A stretch of 64,000 nt of DNA, from contig CM022947.1 in assembly GCA_012931725.1 (NCBI GenBank), positions 19,745,817-19,809,816 on the forward strand. The letters run 5' to 3'. This stretch comes from Litsea cubeba (taxonomy: Eukaryota > Streptophyta > Magnoliopsida > Laurales > Lauraceae). The notes beneath the pieces are model-generated. The model was not told the DNA's origin, ran no database searches, and was given only the letters and a program-made list of their open reading frames with translations. This document shows, in pieces, positions 11,512 to 21,297 of the stretch. Positions within the stretch are counted from its first letter, which is position 1, and every line of letters starts with the position of its first letter. The position numbers and the translations under genes were made by a program.

Positions 11512-12011
11512 AGGAGAGCTCTCCAAGAAGAAAGCATCATCAGAAAAAAGCACAAACACACAGACAGACAAAGCACAGAAATCCAGAGAAAGAAAAAAAG
11601 AGAGAAAACTCTGCGGAAGTTCTACACCGACCACCGCAACAAGGTGACAAAAGTCCCTTGGGGGGTACTCCCCCCCAAGGTCCTTGCCTTCTCTTTCTGC
11701 CGCCAATGGCTTAGACATGGCTTTTCAAGCCCGTCTACTCGGCTTTTCATTGGACATAGGACTTTCTTTTGGTCTTTGTTCTCTAAAAACCTGAGGTTAT
11801 AGCTAAGCCAAGCGAATCAATAGCATCCTCTGTTCTCATATGCATGGATGATGGCGAAGCCCACATATGGCTTGCGACCGTCAATCTAAACGAGTCCCCC
11901 ACAATCTCCTGAGAAGTTAGGTCCTCCTTTTCTTGCTTTTCATTGTAGTTTGTATTTTTTCCAAAAGAGACAAAAATCACAACTCTTGTCTTTCATTATT
12001 GATAAGGATTG

Positions 12012-12098
12012 TAAATCGGCTATAAACGCCAAAATCGGCTATAAACGCCAAAAATCGGCTATAAACGCCAAAATCGGCTATAAATGCCAAAAAAATCG
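12012..12098 (+). repeat. LTR minisatellite, GGCTATAAAYGCCAAAATC units
   Basis: Four ~19-20 bp units centred on GGCTATAAACGCC. The 3' LTR and the LTR of B carry versions with different copy number. The same core recurs in the internal array at 20622-20935. Confidence 0.85.
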
Positions 12099-12370
12099 CC
12101 TTTCACGGCAAACCAAGAAAAATGTCTCTTTTCTTAAATATATGTGCAATGGAAAACTTGAAAGAAGTTGATTTCCTTTTTACTTGCGAAGGTTGATCTC
12201 CGGATCACCACTTGCAATTCCAAGTAAAATAGAAAATCTGGCACACCCTCACAAAAAAAAGAAATGTTGATGCACGCCCCTGTCCCCCGGTTACGAAAGG
12301 GTCGGAACCAAACGGACTCACACGTCCGCCGACCTCGGTAGGAACCGAGCAGGAGCGCGGTCCATCAAGC

Positions 12371-12391
12371 TGGCACACCCGGTGGGACTCG
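12371..12391 (+). other. Primer binding site candidate of element A
   Basis: TGGCACACCCGGTGGGACTC begins four bases after the LTR end. The TGG start and position are right for a tRNA primer site. I could not assign the tRNA species. Confidence 0.5.
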
Positions 12392-14011
12392 TTTATTTGA
12401 GAACACGATGCTAGAAATGAAATATTTGCATATCATATATTTTGCTCTATGCTTATATTTCTTTTCTCGATTCCTTGGCTACTTTATAATTGGTGGCCTA
12501 TGTTGGATTCCGCATCTAAAAAAAAAATGAGATGAGATTTTTGTTTGGAAATTTCTAATTCTTTGAATTTATTTCCACTCTTTCTCTTTTCAAAAAAAAA
12601 AAAACAAAAAAAAAAATCAGATTTTTCAGTTTGGATTCAAAATTGAGAAACTTTGATCCTCTCCCTTCTGGGCACTGGCGCTCACGGAAATCGCTGAGAC
12701 CGTGTTCGGATCGGGGATTGGGCCATTGTTTCTCTTCGATGAGTTCATTAAAGATCTAAAAAAAAATATAAATAAAAAAAATAAAAAAAATTTAGATTTC
12801 TCATTTTGGATTCAAAATTGAGAAACCTTGATCCGTTCCTATCGTTCATCGCGCTTGCAGAAATGTTGAGCCTGTTCGACTAAGGTTTTGGGCCATCGTT
12901 TCTCTTCGATGAGTTCATTTAAAAATATATATATAATAAAATAAAAATAATTAAAAAAAAAGACATAGACCACTAAGGTTAAACCAACTGTGTTCTTTGA
13001 TCATGGTTGATTCAAAGAAAAGCCTTGTCCAGAGTTTGGAGACAGCTTGACTGTTCTAGGCAAGGGTCCTCCAAACGGGTTCATTAAGTAATCATACCCT
13101 TACCTGGGGGCAATTCTATCAATCAAGATTTCATAAGACCGGGTTAGGAGGCCTATGTGTACTCTCTCGTCTTTTAAACAAATTTTTTTAAAAAAAAATT
13201 AAAATTTTAAAATAAAAATAAAAAATAAAAAAATTTTCAAAAAAAAAATCTTAAAAAAAAATAAAAAATAAAAAAAAATAAAAAAAAGATTTTTTTTTAA
13301 AAAAATCTTCAAAATTTTCAAAAAAAAAAACTTCCGTCATTTTGGGTTTAGATTGGAGAAATCTTGGTCTTCTCCTTTCTGAGCACTGGCGCTCGCGGAA
13401 ATCGCTGAGCCCATGTTCAGATTGGAGTGCCTTTTGCTCTCTTTGATGAACCCGATATTGGCCTTTCAAAAAAAAAAAAAACTCGTCAATTTTTATATTC
13501 AGATTCGAGAAATTATGGTTCATTTCTTTCTGAGCACTGGCGCTCGCGGAAATCGCTGAGCCCGTGTTTAGATTGGAATACCATCTGCTCTCTTTGATGA
13601 ATCCAATTTTGACCTTTCAAAACAGAGAATCTCATCTCATAGATGCGGTCTCAAAACATTTGTGTCTAGCGGTACTAATACGCCCTTTTAGGGTCTACTG
13701 TATTGCGACCGGCACATCTGTAACTCCAACTTTATATTCTTCTTACCTCGAGCAAGCTCTGCTTCTCGATAAGTCGAATTTAAGTTCACAATTGCTTCTA
13801 GCAGTCACTGGGATGCCCATTCTGGGCTTACCATACCTGCGATCAGAACAATTGTACCCTCTATGGCGTTTTGCCTTCTTCATGTTGCTTGGGTCATCTT
13901 CCTCTAGTAATTTGAAAAGACGAAACCATAGAACTTCCCATTTATGATCATTATATTCTTGTGATTACTAATGGATGTGGTCTTGTTTCAGAAATTTTTG
14001 AAAAACTAACA
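12392..14011 (+). repeat. Untranslated leader of A with four diverged repeat modules
   Basis: Four related blocks (about 12617-12758, 12799-12920, 13335-13460, 13493-13615) each run from GATT-GAGAAA-TT to GAGCACTGGCGCTCGCGG, AAATCGCTGAGCC and CTCTTTGATGA. They are separated by long A/T homopolymer stretches. The 3' end has a CTTGTTTCAG acceptor-like motif (13982-13991) just before ORF1, consistent with spliced leaders reported for Ogre-type elements. No protein is evident. Confidence 0.6.
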
Positions 14012-15028
14012 ATGGCATCTTCACTAACCATTACTTTCGATGAAAACAAGCACCAACTCATGCTTCAACAGAAGCAAACCTCGCGCACTTACAAGCGCCC
14101 CATCAGCTGCCGAAGCGTCAACTCCCTTGGCAACTCTCTGAACTCTGGGTCGACCTCGACTCCCCGGACTATCGTCTTTGGGACGCTGGGACCATTCCCA
14201 TTTCCTGAGGAACAAACTGCTCCCTCCAAGAAGCAGAAACTCGCCTCTCAACGTGTCACTACCGTGACACCAAAGGCGAGCACCAGAAGGCCTGAAGCCC
14301 GTGGCAGCCCCACGAAGCCTCGACCTGCAAACGATCAGGTCTATCCCAAGACTTGGTCCCCAAGACCTTCACCAAAACAAAGAAGGTCCCAAACATCTAC
14401 CAAGCCAGCATTCCTGGCCCCACTCAAGGAGAACCAGTTCTACCCTCTTGCTTACATGAAAGAGGAGAGACCCATCTCTAACCTGACTCTCAAGTCAACC
14501 CAGCATGAGCCGGCCTGTTCCTACAAGCCCAAAATCAGATCATGCATCACAAGGCCTCTACAAGCACCTGCTAAGGCCTACAAACCTGCAGTTCGACCCT
14601 TCATCTCTACAGGGGCCGAACTCCAAAAATTCAAAGCTTCGCTGCAACAGGCGAAGGACAGGGTTCGCATCCTGTCCTTGCCCAACTGCAAAGAAGACAG
14701 GCTCGGCTGCTGCGCCCGAGGGAGCACATCCTTCATCGTCAAAGCCCAGCCAGAGCTGATCGAAGCTCAAATTGCTCGTCGTATACGCCGCCGCGCGTCA
14801 TACCGGCAAAAGAGACTAGAGAAGCAAAGGACCCAGCCTCCTACACTTCAAGTCTCTCCCAAATGGGTCGAAAAAGAAAGACCCAACCAAGTTGCTGCCG
14901 TCTATATGGTTGGAAAAACCAGAAGGCGCCAAAAGTCAGCAACAAAAATCCTTGTCCGACGTCCGATGACCCGCAGGAAGACATTCAGAAGAATCCCCTG
15001 CTCCTTCAAGCAAAGGACAGCAGAGTGA
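14012..15028 (+). CDS. ORF1 of element A, Tat/Ogre-type basic protein of unknown function
   Basis: The ATG at 14012 opens a frame of 338 codons, starting MASSLTITFDENKHQ. The same start is conserved in B at 55198, which is why I chose it over the upstream in-frame ATG. The protein is rich in Lys, Arg, Pro, Ser and Thr, with several basic clusters (RRIRRRASYRQKR) near residue 270. I recognise no domain. Tat/Ogre elements are known to place an extra ORF of unclear function upstream of gag, and this fits. Relative to B, the last ~20 codons differ because of a small indel. It ends 28 bp before the gag ORF, in another frame. Confidence 0.7.
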   Translation: MASSLTITFDENKHQLMLQQKQTSRTYKRPISCRSVNSLGNSLNSGSTSTPRTIVFGTLGPFPFPEEQTAPSKKQKLASQRVTTVTPKASTRRPEARGSPTKPRPANDQVYPKTWSPRPSPKQRRSQTSTKPAFLAPLKENQFYPLAYMKEERPISNLTLKSTQHEPACSYKPKIRSCITRPLQAPAKAYKPAVRPFISTGAELQKFKASLQQAKDRVRILSLPNCKEDRLGCCARGSTSFIVKAQPELIEAQIARRIRRRASYRQKRLEKQRTQPPTLQVSPKWVEKERPNQVAAVYMVGKTRRRQKSATKILVRRPMTRRKTFRRIPCSFKQRTAE

Positions 15029-15056
15029 TCCTTCCTCAAGCTCTTCTTCAAAAAGA

Positions 15057-17651
15057 ATGAGCCCCAGCTCAGTCACCAGGACAATTTCTTCGTTCGAATC
15101 ACGAAGGATGAATGTCTTGGCTACAAATTCTGAGCCACCACCCCTCAATCCACCTCCAGAAGATGCGATCACCCGCATCCAGCAGTTGGAACAGGGCCAG
15201 CAGAGGATTGAAACTCTGATGGAAAACCTTCTCCTCGCCTTCCAAAATCAGGCGAACAATGAACCTCCTTCGAATCATCAAAACGACGAGGTAAATGGAG
15301 AAGAAAATGAGTCACGCGCCCTCACCAAAAAGGACGTAGACAGTATCCTCGCCAAAGCAAAGGAAGAGGATATACTCAAGGAGCATGGGATCAAGCCACC
15401 ATATCCCTTATGGATAGACTCGGTCCCGTTCCCCACCAAATTCAAGCATCCTACTCTCCAAACATATACGGGAAAAGGATCAGCCAGACAGCACGTCATC
15501 CACTTCAAGATCCTGACGGGAGCTATCGCGGATCAAGATGCACTCAAGATCCGCCTCTTTGCAAGTACCCTAAAAGGTACGGCCTTCGATTGGTACTCCA
15601 CTCTGCCGGAGGACTCAATCCAAAACTGGGCCATGCTAGAGACACGCTTCCTGACTCACTTCAAAGGTGAGGATCATCCCGCTACTATGGCTCAGCTGTG
15701 CAGCCTAAAACAGGGGGAGAATGAATCAACATATGACTTCATTCACAAGTGGAAAGCAATGTCATACAAATGCTCTGATGTATTGCCACAAGCGTCGCTA
15801 GTCGACATCTGCCGAAACAACATGAGAGCCAGAATCCGCTCCATGATCATCGGCAACAAATCAAAAAACCTGGGAGAACTCCTAGAAGCTTCCATGGAAG
15901 CTGAAACGGTGATTAAAGACCTCAACAGTCAGAAATCATCAAGAAAAGAGCCAACCGCCATTGCAACCTCTAAACCAAAGAAAAAAGAGGTCCTCAATGT
16001 GCAGACCAAGTCAGCTCCTCAGCCACCAAAGAAAGCTGAAAATAAAGTTGCTGGTAAGAGACCTGAACTCTCTGATGCCTTCAAAGAACGAGTAGAGAAG
16101 AAATACCCGTTTGATGAAGATGTTGATGAAATCTTCGGGGCTCTTGTGGCAAACGGCAAGCTCACCTTGCCTGAACCAAAAAGACCGGGTGATGTTAGCA
16201 AAACCAACGATCCTCGGTACTATCCATACCACCAGATGATCTCGCATCCTCTCAATCAATGCTTCGTTGTGAGAGAGAAAATAAATGAGATGTGGAAAAA
16301 CGGAGTCATCACCTTTGACAAAAACTATGGGCCTACCTCCGTCAACATGGTGACATGTGGACAAACATCAAAATCACCGAAAAAGAAGATCACTACTTCC
16401 TTCAAGGTGATAAACTCAATCCAAGCGTCCGAGGAACTGGTTCCTTACCCGACACCAGACGGACAACCGATATGGGTACATCCTGATCTCCTGGAAGATG
16501 AAAATTGGGAGGTCGTGAAAACAAAGCCCACAGCTCAACAACGAAGGCAGGCTAGGAAACATCTCCTCAAGCTCAAACGGCAAGAGAAGACCCAGCCAAA
16601 ACTAGAGGTCAAAGAGAAGGCAGAGGTTTCCTCTACCGCTTCACTGGAGGCAACAAAAACATCCCTTCCAGAGACTTCAAAGGGGGTAAGGAAATTCACT
16701 CTCAGTGATTTCATGCCACCTCAATTCAAAGAAGCCATGCAGGAGGCATCACACTCTTGCAATTCGGTAGTTGGATTCTCCATTGATGGATACGAATCTA
16801 GCGACACCGATGATGGATTCGAATCCAACTACACAGATGAGTGGGAGGAGTCCCTTGAAATGGGAGAATATCTCTCCGATGAAGATTGGGTTCCTGAGTC
16901 TCATCTTATGCCAGTAATCTGGTATAACTCCCTACAGCCACAAGGATCCTGGTCTGATGATGAAGAAGACCAAGAGGCTGTACAAGAAAAGGCTGCTGAC
17001 TCAGCACCTCTCATTACTCCAGTGGAAATCAACCATGTTGAACCACAAAGAGTTGATGAAGAAGAAGATCCGGCTCCCATGCCTGATCTTGAAGAATATG
17101 CAAGGATCTTGCAGCGACTTGCTCTAGAAGAAGAGCAAGACCGCAGCAACGAGCCTCCTCGCAACCCAGAGCCTGAAGTCCCTGAAGACCACCGGGTACA
17201 TCCTCCCTTAACTCCTGAAAATGGAGAAAATTGCTGGATAGACGATCCTCTTACATTCGAAGATGAGTCTGACTCCGATCAGGCAACGTCTCCCGTCAGA
17301 GCTTCCTGTAATGTGATAATTCGGGATTATAGCTCTTCCGAAGCATCGTCTGATGAGAGCACTTACACTCCGACGACGCCTAGCAATGTATCTTCTGAAG
17401 CCACCTCGTCTCACGTGACTTTCACTGAGATGACACCCTCTCAGGTTTCTTCTCCTGAGACTGTGACTTCAAAGTTCACACCCTTCCTGACTGAAGAATT
17501 CCCAGCCATTGATGCTTGGGATGATGAATTAGTCAACGAAGAAAGATTGCTGGATGCTGTTCAGGACTTGTTCCTGGAAAATGCTCCGTGCAACACGATC
17601 ACTGAGGATGGCAACTCTGCTGCTGATTCATCCTCAGCAAATGAAAAATGA
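15057..17651 (+). CDS. Gag polyprotein of element A (Retrotrans_gag family)
   Basis: An open frame of 864 codons. A coiled-coil-like stretch (IQQLEQGQQRIETLMENLL) near residues 40-60 precedes the Retrotrans_gag core at roughly 140-250, with its typical FDWYSTLPEDSIQNW and FLTHF segments and a TYDFIHKW motif. The C-terminal half is acidic and low in complexity, rich in Asp, Glu, Ser and Thr. A region around HPLNQC occupies the place where relatives carry an H/C-containing motif, but I see no standard CCHC knuckle. Gag would assemble the particle around the element RNA. B carries the same protein broken by several frameshifts. Confidence 0.85.
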   Translation: MSPSSVTRTISSFESRRMNVLATNSEPPPLNPPPEDAITRIQQLEQGQQRIETLMENLLLAFQNQANNEPPSNHQNDEVNGEENESRALTKKDVDSILAKAKEEDILKEHGIKPPYPLWIDSVPFPTKFKHPTLQTYTGKGSARQHVIHFKILTGAIADQDALKIRLFASTLKGTAFDWYSTLPEDSIQNWAMLETRFLTHFKGEDHPATMAQLCSLKQGENESTYDFIHKWKAMSYKCSDVLPQASLVDICRNNMRARIRSMIIGNKSKNLGELLEASMEAETVIKDLNSQKSSRKEPTAIATSKPKKKEVLNVQTKSAPQPPKKAENKVAGKRPELSDAFKERVEKKYPFDEDVDEIFGALVANGKLTLPEPKRPGDVSKTNDPRYYPYHQMISHPLNQCFVVREKINEMWKNGVITFDKNYGPTSVNMVTCGQTSKSPKKKITTSFKVINSIQASEELVPYPTPDGQPIWVHPDLLEDENWEVVKTKPTAQQRRQARKHLLKLKRQEKTQPKLEVKEKAEVSSTASLEATKTSLPETSKGVRKFTLSDFMPPQFKEAMQEASHSCNSVVGFSIDGYESSDTDDGFESNYTDEWEESLEMGEYLSDEDWVPESHLMPVIWYNSLQPQGSWSDDEEDQEAVQEKAADSAPLITPVEINHVEPQRVDEEEDPAPMPDLEEYARILQRLALEEEQDRSNEPPRNPEPEVPEDHRVHPPLTPENGENCWIDDPLTFEDESDSDQATSPVRASCNVIIRDYSSSEASSDESTYTPTTPSNVSSEATSSHVTFTEMTPSQVSSPETVTSKFTPFLTEEFPAIDAWDDELVNEERLLDAVQDLFLENAPCNTITEDGNSAADSSSANEK

Positions 17652-18014
17652 CAGCCTCTTGATCCTGAAGACAATCTTCCAAACGAAGACCCTTCTCAAG
17701 AAGCTCTCGAAGTTGGTAGAGGCACCCACTCTGGCCGGGACTACCACAAAAATTACAACCAATCTTCCTTTACATATGTAAATCCTTCGGGAAAAGATGT
17801 TGTGAGCGCCCTTAGTGGCAACAATGATGAACATGCAGGCCCTAAGGAGGCTTTCAAGTATGACTTGATTGAACACTTCAAGCACATACCTGCACGTCTG
17901 CACATCCTAGATTTGTTGCGAATGTCTCCGCACACTCGTGATAATCTCATCTCGGAATTACAATAGCTGAATGAGGATGTCGACAAATATGCCCCCCAAG
18001 TCCTCCAAATTGAA
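17652..18014 (+). pseudogene. Gag-protease linker, interrupted
   Basis: After the gag stop the conserved sequence continues in other frames. A block with IPARLHILDLLRMSPHTRDN, characteristic of the stretch ahead of Tat protease, is in frame with the protease but is cut by TAG at 17964-17966 (CAATAG here, CAAAAG in B). In life this segment would join gag to protease by splicing or recoding. Confidence 0.6.
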
Positions 18015-19649
18015 ATGGATTACCGGGTCAAAAACTCAGAAGCCTCCTCAAAGGGAGAAAAGAAGAAAACTGAGGGATCATGCATTGAATGCCTCTCGGT
18101 TAAAAAAGCAGCCAGTGCAACCATCGCCTTCATAAAGGACGACCTCCTACTTGGAGAAACCAGGCATAACCGACCCCTGTACTTCACAGGGTATATCAAG
18201 GAAATGCCTATGCACAGAGTTCAGATCGACCCAGGTTCTGCACTCAACCTCATCTCCACATCGACTCTTGAAGAGTTGGGCATCCCACCTAGCAAGCTGA
18301 GCCACACATCTGTATCTATTTTTGGATACGATGGGAGTACTCAAAGGCCTATCGGCAAAATCAGGTTCAAGTTGCAGATCGGTGATCTTATCTCTGAGGT
18401 CACAGTGTATGCAATAAAAACCCCTTCATGCTACAACATCCTTCTCGGACGTCCTTGGATCCACGAGAATGGTGTTGTCCCTTCAACTCTACATCAATGC
18501 ATCAAGTTTGTTGGCGACGACGGCATGATACATCGAGTCTTTGCGGACAGAAAACCCTTCAAAGGTAAAGAAGTCCACTTCGCAGACTCACAGATGTATG
18601 AAGGTGAAAAAGAAGAAGAGGAGAAGCACACAGCATCCTTTGCCGAAAATCTCCAGAAAGATAAAGGCAAAGCTCCTCAACAATCATCGGAAGAAAACAA
18701 ACCATCCGGTAAATCTGAAGAGAGCATTCAAACTCCCTTCATCATCTCCCTCAAATCTTCAAAGCCTTTGGTCATCACAACTAAAGTGAAGAAGGCAAAA
18801 CAAAAGCCTGGGGGCAAATTTGTTGTCTCTTTCGTGTCTATCATGCAAGACACGGACTCGGATTCAGAGCCGGAAGACGACACATTGTCAAGCCAAGCTG
18901 ACACTCAGCAAGTTCAGCCTGCTCTCACTCCAATGGAGACAACTTCTGACATAGAAGATCCTACGTCAGCTTCCTTCGTTGTTCCAGCAACTTCAGTAAA
19001 GGAAAAACCGATCTTCTTCCATAGATCGGATGCTTCTTCATCAAACTCCATGCTTGAACCTTTCCAAAATGAAGGTATGCCTCAACTATCTTTATATAGT
19101 CCTGTGGCACAAGCTATTATGAAGAAAATGGTCTCTAGTCACAAAAAAGACTGGAGCGACAAAATGTCTGAAGCTTTGTGGGCCTATCGAACCACCGTTC
19201 GAGGACCAACCCATAGCACACCATTCTTCTTGGTCTATGGATGCGAAGCTGTCGTACCCTTGGAAGTACAAATTCCTTCCTTGAGGGTATCCTTGCAAAA
19301 TGACATGACTCAAGAAAGCAATGTCAAATTGCGACTCCATGAGCTGGACAATCTCGATGAGAGACGGCTCGAAGCTCAACAAAGCATTGAACTTTACCAA
19401 GCACGCATGGCAGGATCTTTCGATAAAAAGGTCAGGCAACGCGCCTACAAAAAGAGTGACTTGGTTCTTGCGGTAAAAAGACCAATGGTCTTCGCTCACA
19501 AGTCCAAAGGCAAATTTGAGCCAAAATGGGAGGGACCCTACGTCATCGACAAGGTTTTCTCCAACGGCGCATACGCACTCCTAAACATGGAAGGTGACAG
19601 ATGTATGCTGCCCATCAACGGCAAGTTCTTAAAGCGGTACTACCCTTGA
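18015..19649 (+). CDS. Protease fused to integrase C-terminus (RT, RNase H and integrase core deleted)
   Basis: An open frame of 544 codons. The retropepsin active site is DPGSALNLIS (Asp72). Residues ~160-370 are an acidic/lysine-rich linker. At about residue 370 the sequence jumps from the segment that precedes RT in B (SPVAQAIMKKM) straight to the distal integrase (WSDKMSEALWAYRTT, then KFEPKWEGPYVIDKVF). The join at 19125-19131 is AAAATGG, present at both edges of the missing ~3.4 kb in B, so this is a microhomology deletion. The frame survives, giving a protease-integrase-tail fusion with no integrase catalytic triad. It could cleave Gag but could not copy or integrate the element. Confidence 0.85.
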   Translation: MDYRVKNSEASSKGEKKKTEGSCIECLSVKKAASATIAFIKDDLLLGETRHNRPLYFTGYIKEMPMHRVQIDPGSALNLISTSTLEELGIPPSKLSHTSVSIFGYDGSTQRPIGKIRFKLQIGDLISEVTVYAIKTPSCYNILLGRPWIHENGVVPSTLHQCIKFVGDDGMIHRVFADRKPFKGKEVHFADSQMYEGEKEEEEKHTASFAENLQKDKGKAPQQSSEENKPSGKSEESIQTPFIISLKSSKPLVITTKVKKAKQKPGGKFVVSFVSIMQDTDSDSEPEDDTLSSQADTQQVQPALTPMETTSDIEDPTSASFVVPATSVKEKPIFFHRSDASSSNSMLEPFQNEGMPQLSLYSPVAQAIMKKMVSSHKKDWSDKMSEALWAYRTTVRGPTHSTPFFLVYGCEAVVPLEVQIPSLRVSLQNDMTQESNVKLRLHELDNLDERRLEAQQSIELYQARMAGSFDKKVRQRAYKKSDLVLAVKRPMVFAHKSKGKFEPKWEGPYVIDKVFSNGAYALLNMEGDRCMLPINGKFLKRYYP

Positions 19650-20011
19650 AGACTTACCCAACTGGGTAAGAGCAATGCCTGTACGGCCAAAACCGGTTTC
19701 CAGGTACACACTCGCTAAACCCACCCTTTTTTTTTAGAATTTTCATATCAAATGTTGAAATTTCTAGAAATTTAAAGCAATGCTTACTTTCATCGTTTCA
19801 TTGTTAAAAAAAAAATATATCCAAGTTTAGGAAACTTTCCCTAACTTGACCAAAATTTTCAACCCTTGAACCCAAAATTCATGGTTTGAAACAAAATCCG
19901 GATTCAGGGATTTCCACCCTAGTCCACCCTGCCTTTTACCGCCAAAATGGTTTTAGGTCAAAACTTATGACCCTCGTGTCTTTAAACAAAAAAAAAATGG
20001 TTTTTCAAAAA

Positions 20012-20608
20012 ACCGCGAGGAAGCGACGCTTAGTCGATACTCGCACAAATCGGAAGCATACGAACCACGTTCAACACTTCCAAAATAGCAGGGAAGCGAC
20101 ATTTCATCGGTACTTGCAAAATCCAAACTGTGGAGATGCAATATTTCAGTTGATATCCACAACCCAAATTTCAAAGGTTCGAAAAAACCTAGAAAACTGT
20201 GGAGATGCAACATTTCAGTTGATATCCACAACCCAAATTTTAAAGGTTCGAAAAAACCTAAAAAACTGTGGAGATGCAACATTTTAGTTGATATCCACAA
20301 CCCAAATTTCAAAGGTTCAAAAAAACCTAAAAAACCATTGAGACGCAACATTTCAGTTGATATCCATAACCCAAAGGTTCGAGAAAACCACAAATTTCAA
20401 AAATCGTGGGGAAACGACATCAAGTCAGTACCCGCAAAACCAAAATTTTTGAAAAGCAAGGATGCGACATTCCATCGATACTTGCACCCAAATCCGCGAG
20501 GATGCGACATTCCATCGATACTCGCAACCGAATGAGCAAGGATGCGACATTCCATCGATACTTGCAAGAACATTCAGCAGGGAGGCGACTTTTAGTCGAT
20601 ACTTGCAT
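20012..20608 (+). repeat. Internal tandem array 1 of element A
   Basis: Variants of a unit containing GA-GCGACATTTCATCGATACTTGCA, 40-65 bp long, are repeated about a dozen times. A ~65-bp subfamily (GTGGAGATGCAACATTTCAG, GATATCCACAACCCAAATTT) dominates 20131-20400. Tandem repeats between pol and the 3' end are typical of Ogre-type elements. B has the counterpart at 45340-45800. Confidence 0.85.
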
Positions 20609-20621
20609 TTTTTGAAAACCA

Positions 20622-20935
20622 AACCGGCTATAAATGCCATCAAAACAGGCTATAAATGCCACAAACCGGCTATCAATGCCACCAGAACAAAACCGGCTAT
20701 CAATGCCACAAACAAAAAACTTGGATTTCAAAAAAAAAAACCGGCTATCAATGCCACCAAAACAAAACAGGCTATCAATGCCACCAAAACAAAACAGGCT
20801 ATCAATGCCACCAAAACTGGCTATAGATGCCACACACAAAAAAAACTCGGCCATCAATCCCAAAAAAAAAAGAAGCTGGCTCTCATGCCAAAATTGGCTT
20901 CCATGCCACAAACAAAAACCTGGCTTCCATGCCAA
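20622..20935 (+). repeat. Internal tandem array 2, GGCTATMAATGCCA units
   Basis: About a dozen copies of GGCTATAAATGCCA or GGCTATCAATGCCA with short variable spacers, decaying at the right into TGGCTTCCATGCCA. The core is the same as the LTR minisatellite at 12012-12098. B has the inverted counterpart at 44980-45330. Confidence 0.85.
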
Positions 20936-21297
20936 AACAATCATTTGACAAAGATTTTCACAAAATGACAACCTTTGATCAAATACCATTTAGCAATTAC
21001 TTTTATCAAAAAAAGATTCAAGTGAGCGTAAGGATAACAAAAAAAAAAAGAGGCATCCCATTTAGCAATTACTTCTATCACAAAAAGATTCAAGTGAGCG
21101 TAGGGATAACAAAAAAAAAAGGAGAAAGTGTTCACAAGCACTACAAAAAAAAGAGTACCAAAAAAATACATGTGGTACCAAAAAAAAAAGAAGTGTTCAC
21201 AAGCACTACAAAAAATAAGTACCCAAAAAAATAATACAAGTGGTACCAAAAAAGAGAAAGGGGATAGTTTCTGTTATAAAAAAAAAAAAACAGAAGC
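20936..21297 (+). other. A-rich spacer between arrays and antisense gene
   Basis: Poly-A-rich sequence with two copies of an ATTTAGCAATTACTT-containing repeat and several CAAGCACTACAAA repeats with GTACC. It corresponds to the 3' flank of the antisense gene. No protein is credible. Confidence 0.5.

Larger units (their letters stand above)
9788..12367 (+). repeat. 5' LTR of element A
   Basis: It starts TGTTGACACCAAA and ends GCGGTCCATCA. Almost the whole length is repeated at 26908-29404 plus 36263-36356, and in reverse at 36425-38982. The U3 part (about 10000-10640) is built of degenerate ~125-170 bp modules, each with a GTCAA-TT-AGGTCA-ACA-C-TTTGACC core. A TATA box lies at 11503. A short minisatellite lies at 12012-12098. 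It lacks a hairpin arm that the 3' LTR keeps near 27930. Confidence 0.9.

Noticed and set aside
14024..17414. ORFs on the strand opposite to ORF1 and gag of A
   Set aside because: They are short shadows of the sense genes with no conserved motifs, unlike the PMD gene further downstream.
20012..20935. CRISPR-like arrays of repeats and spacers
   Set aside because: Repeats vary in length and sequence, spacers are not unique, and the context is a plant retrotransposon; these are ordinary tandem repeats.
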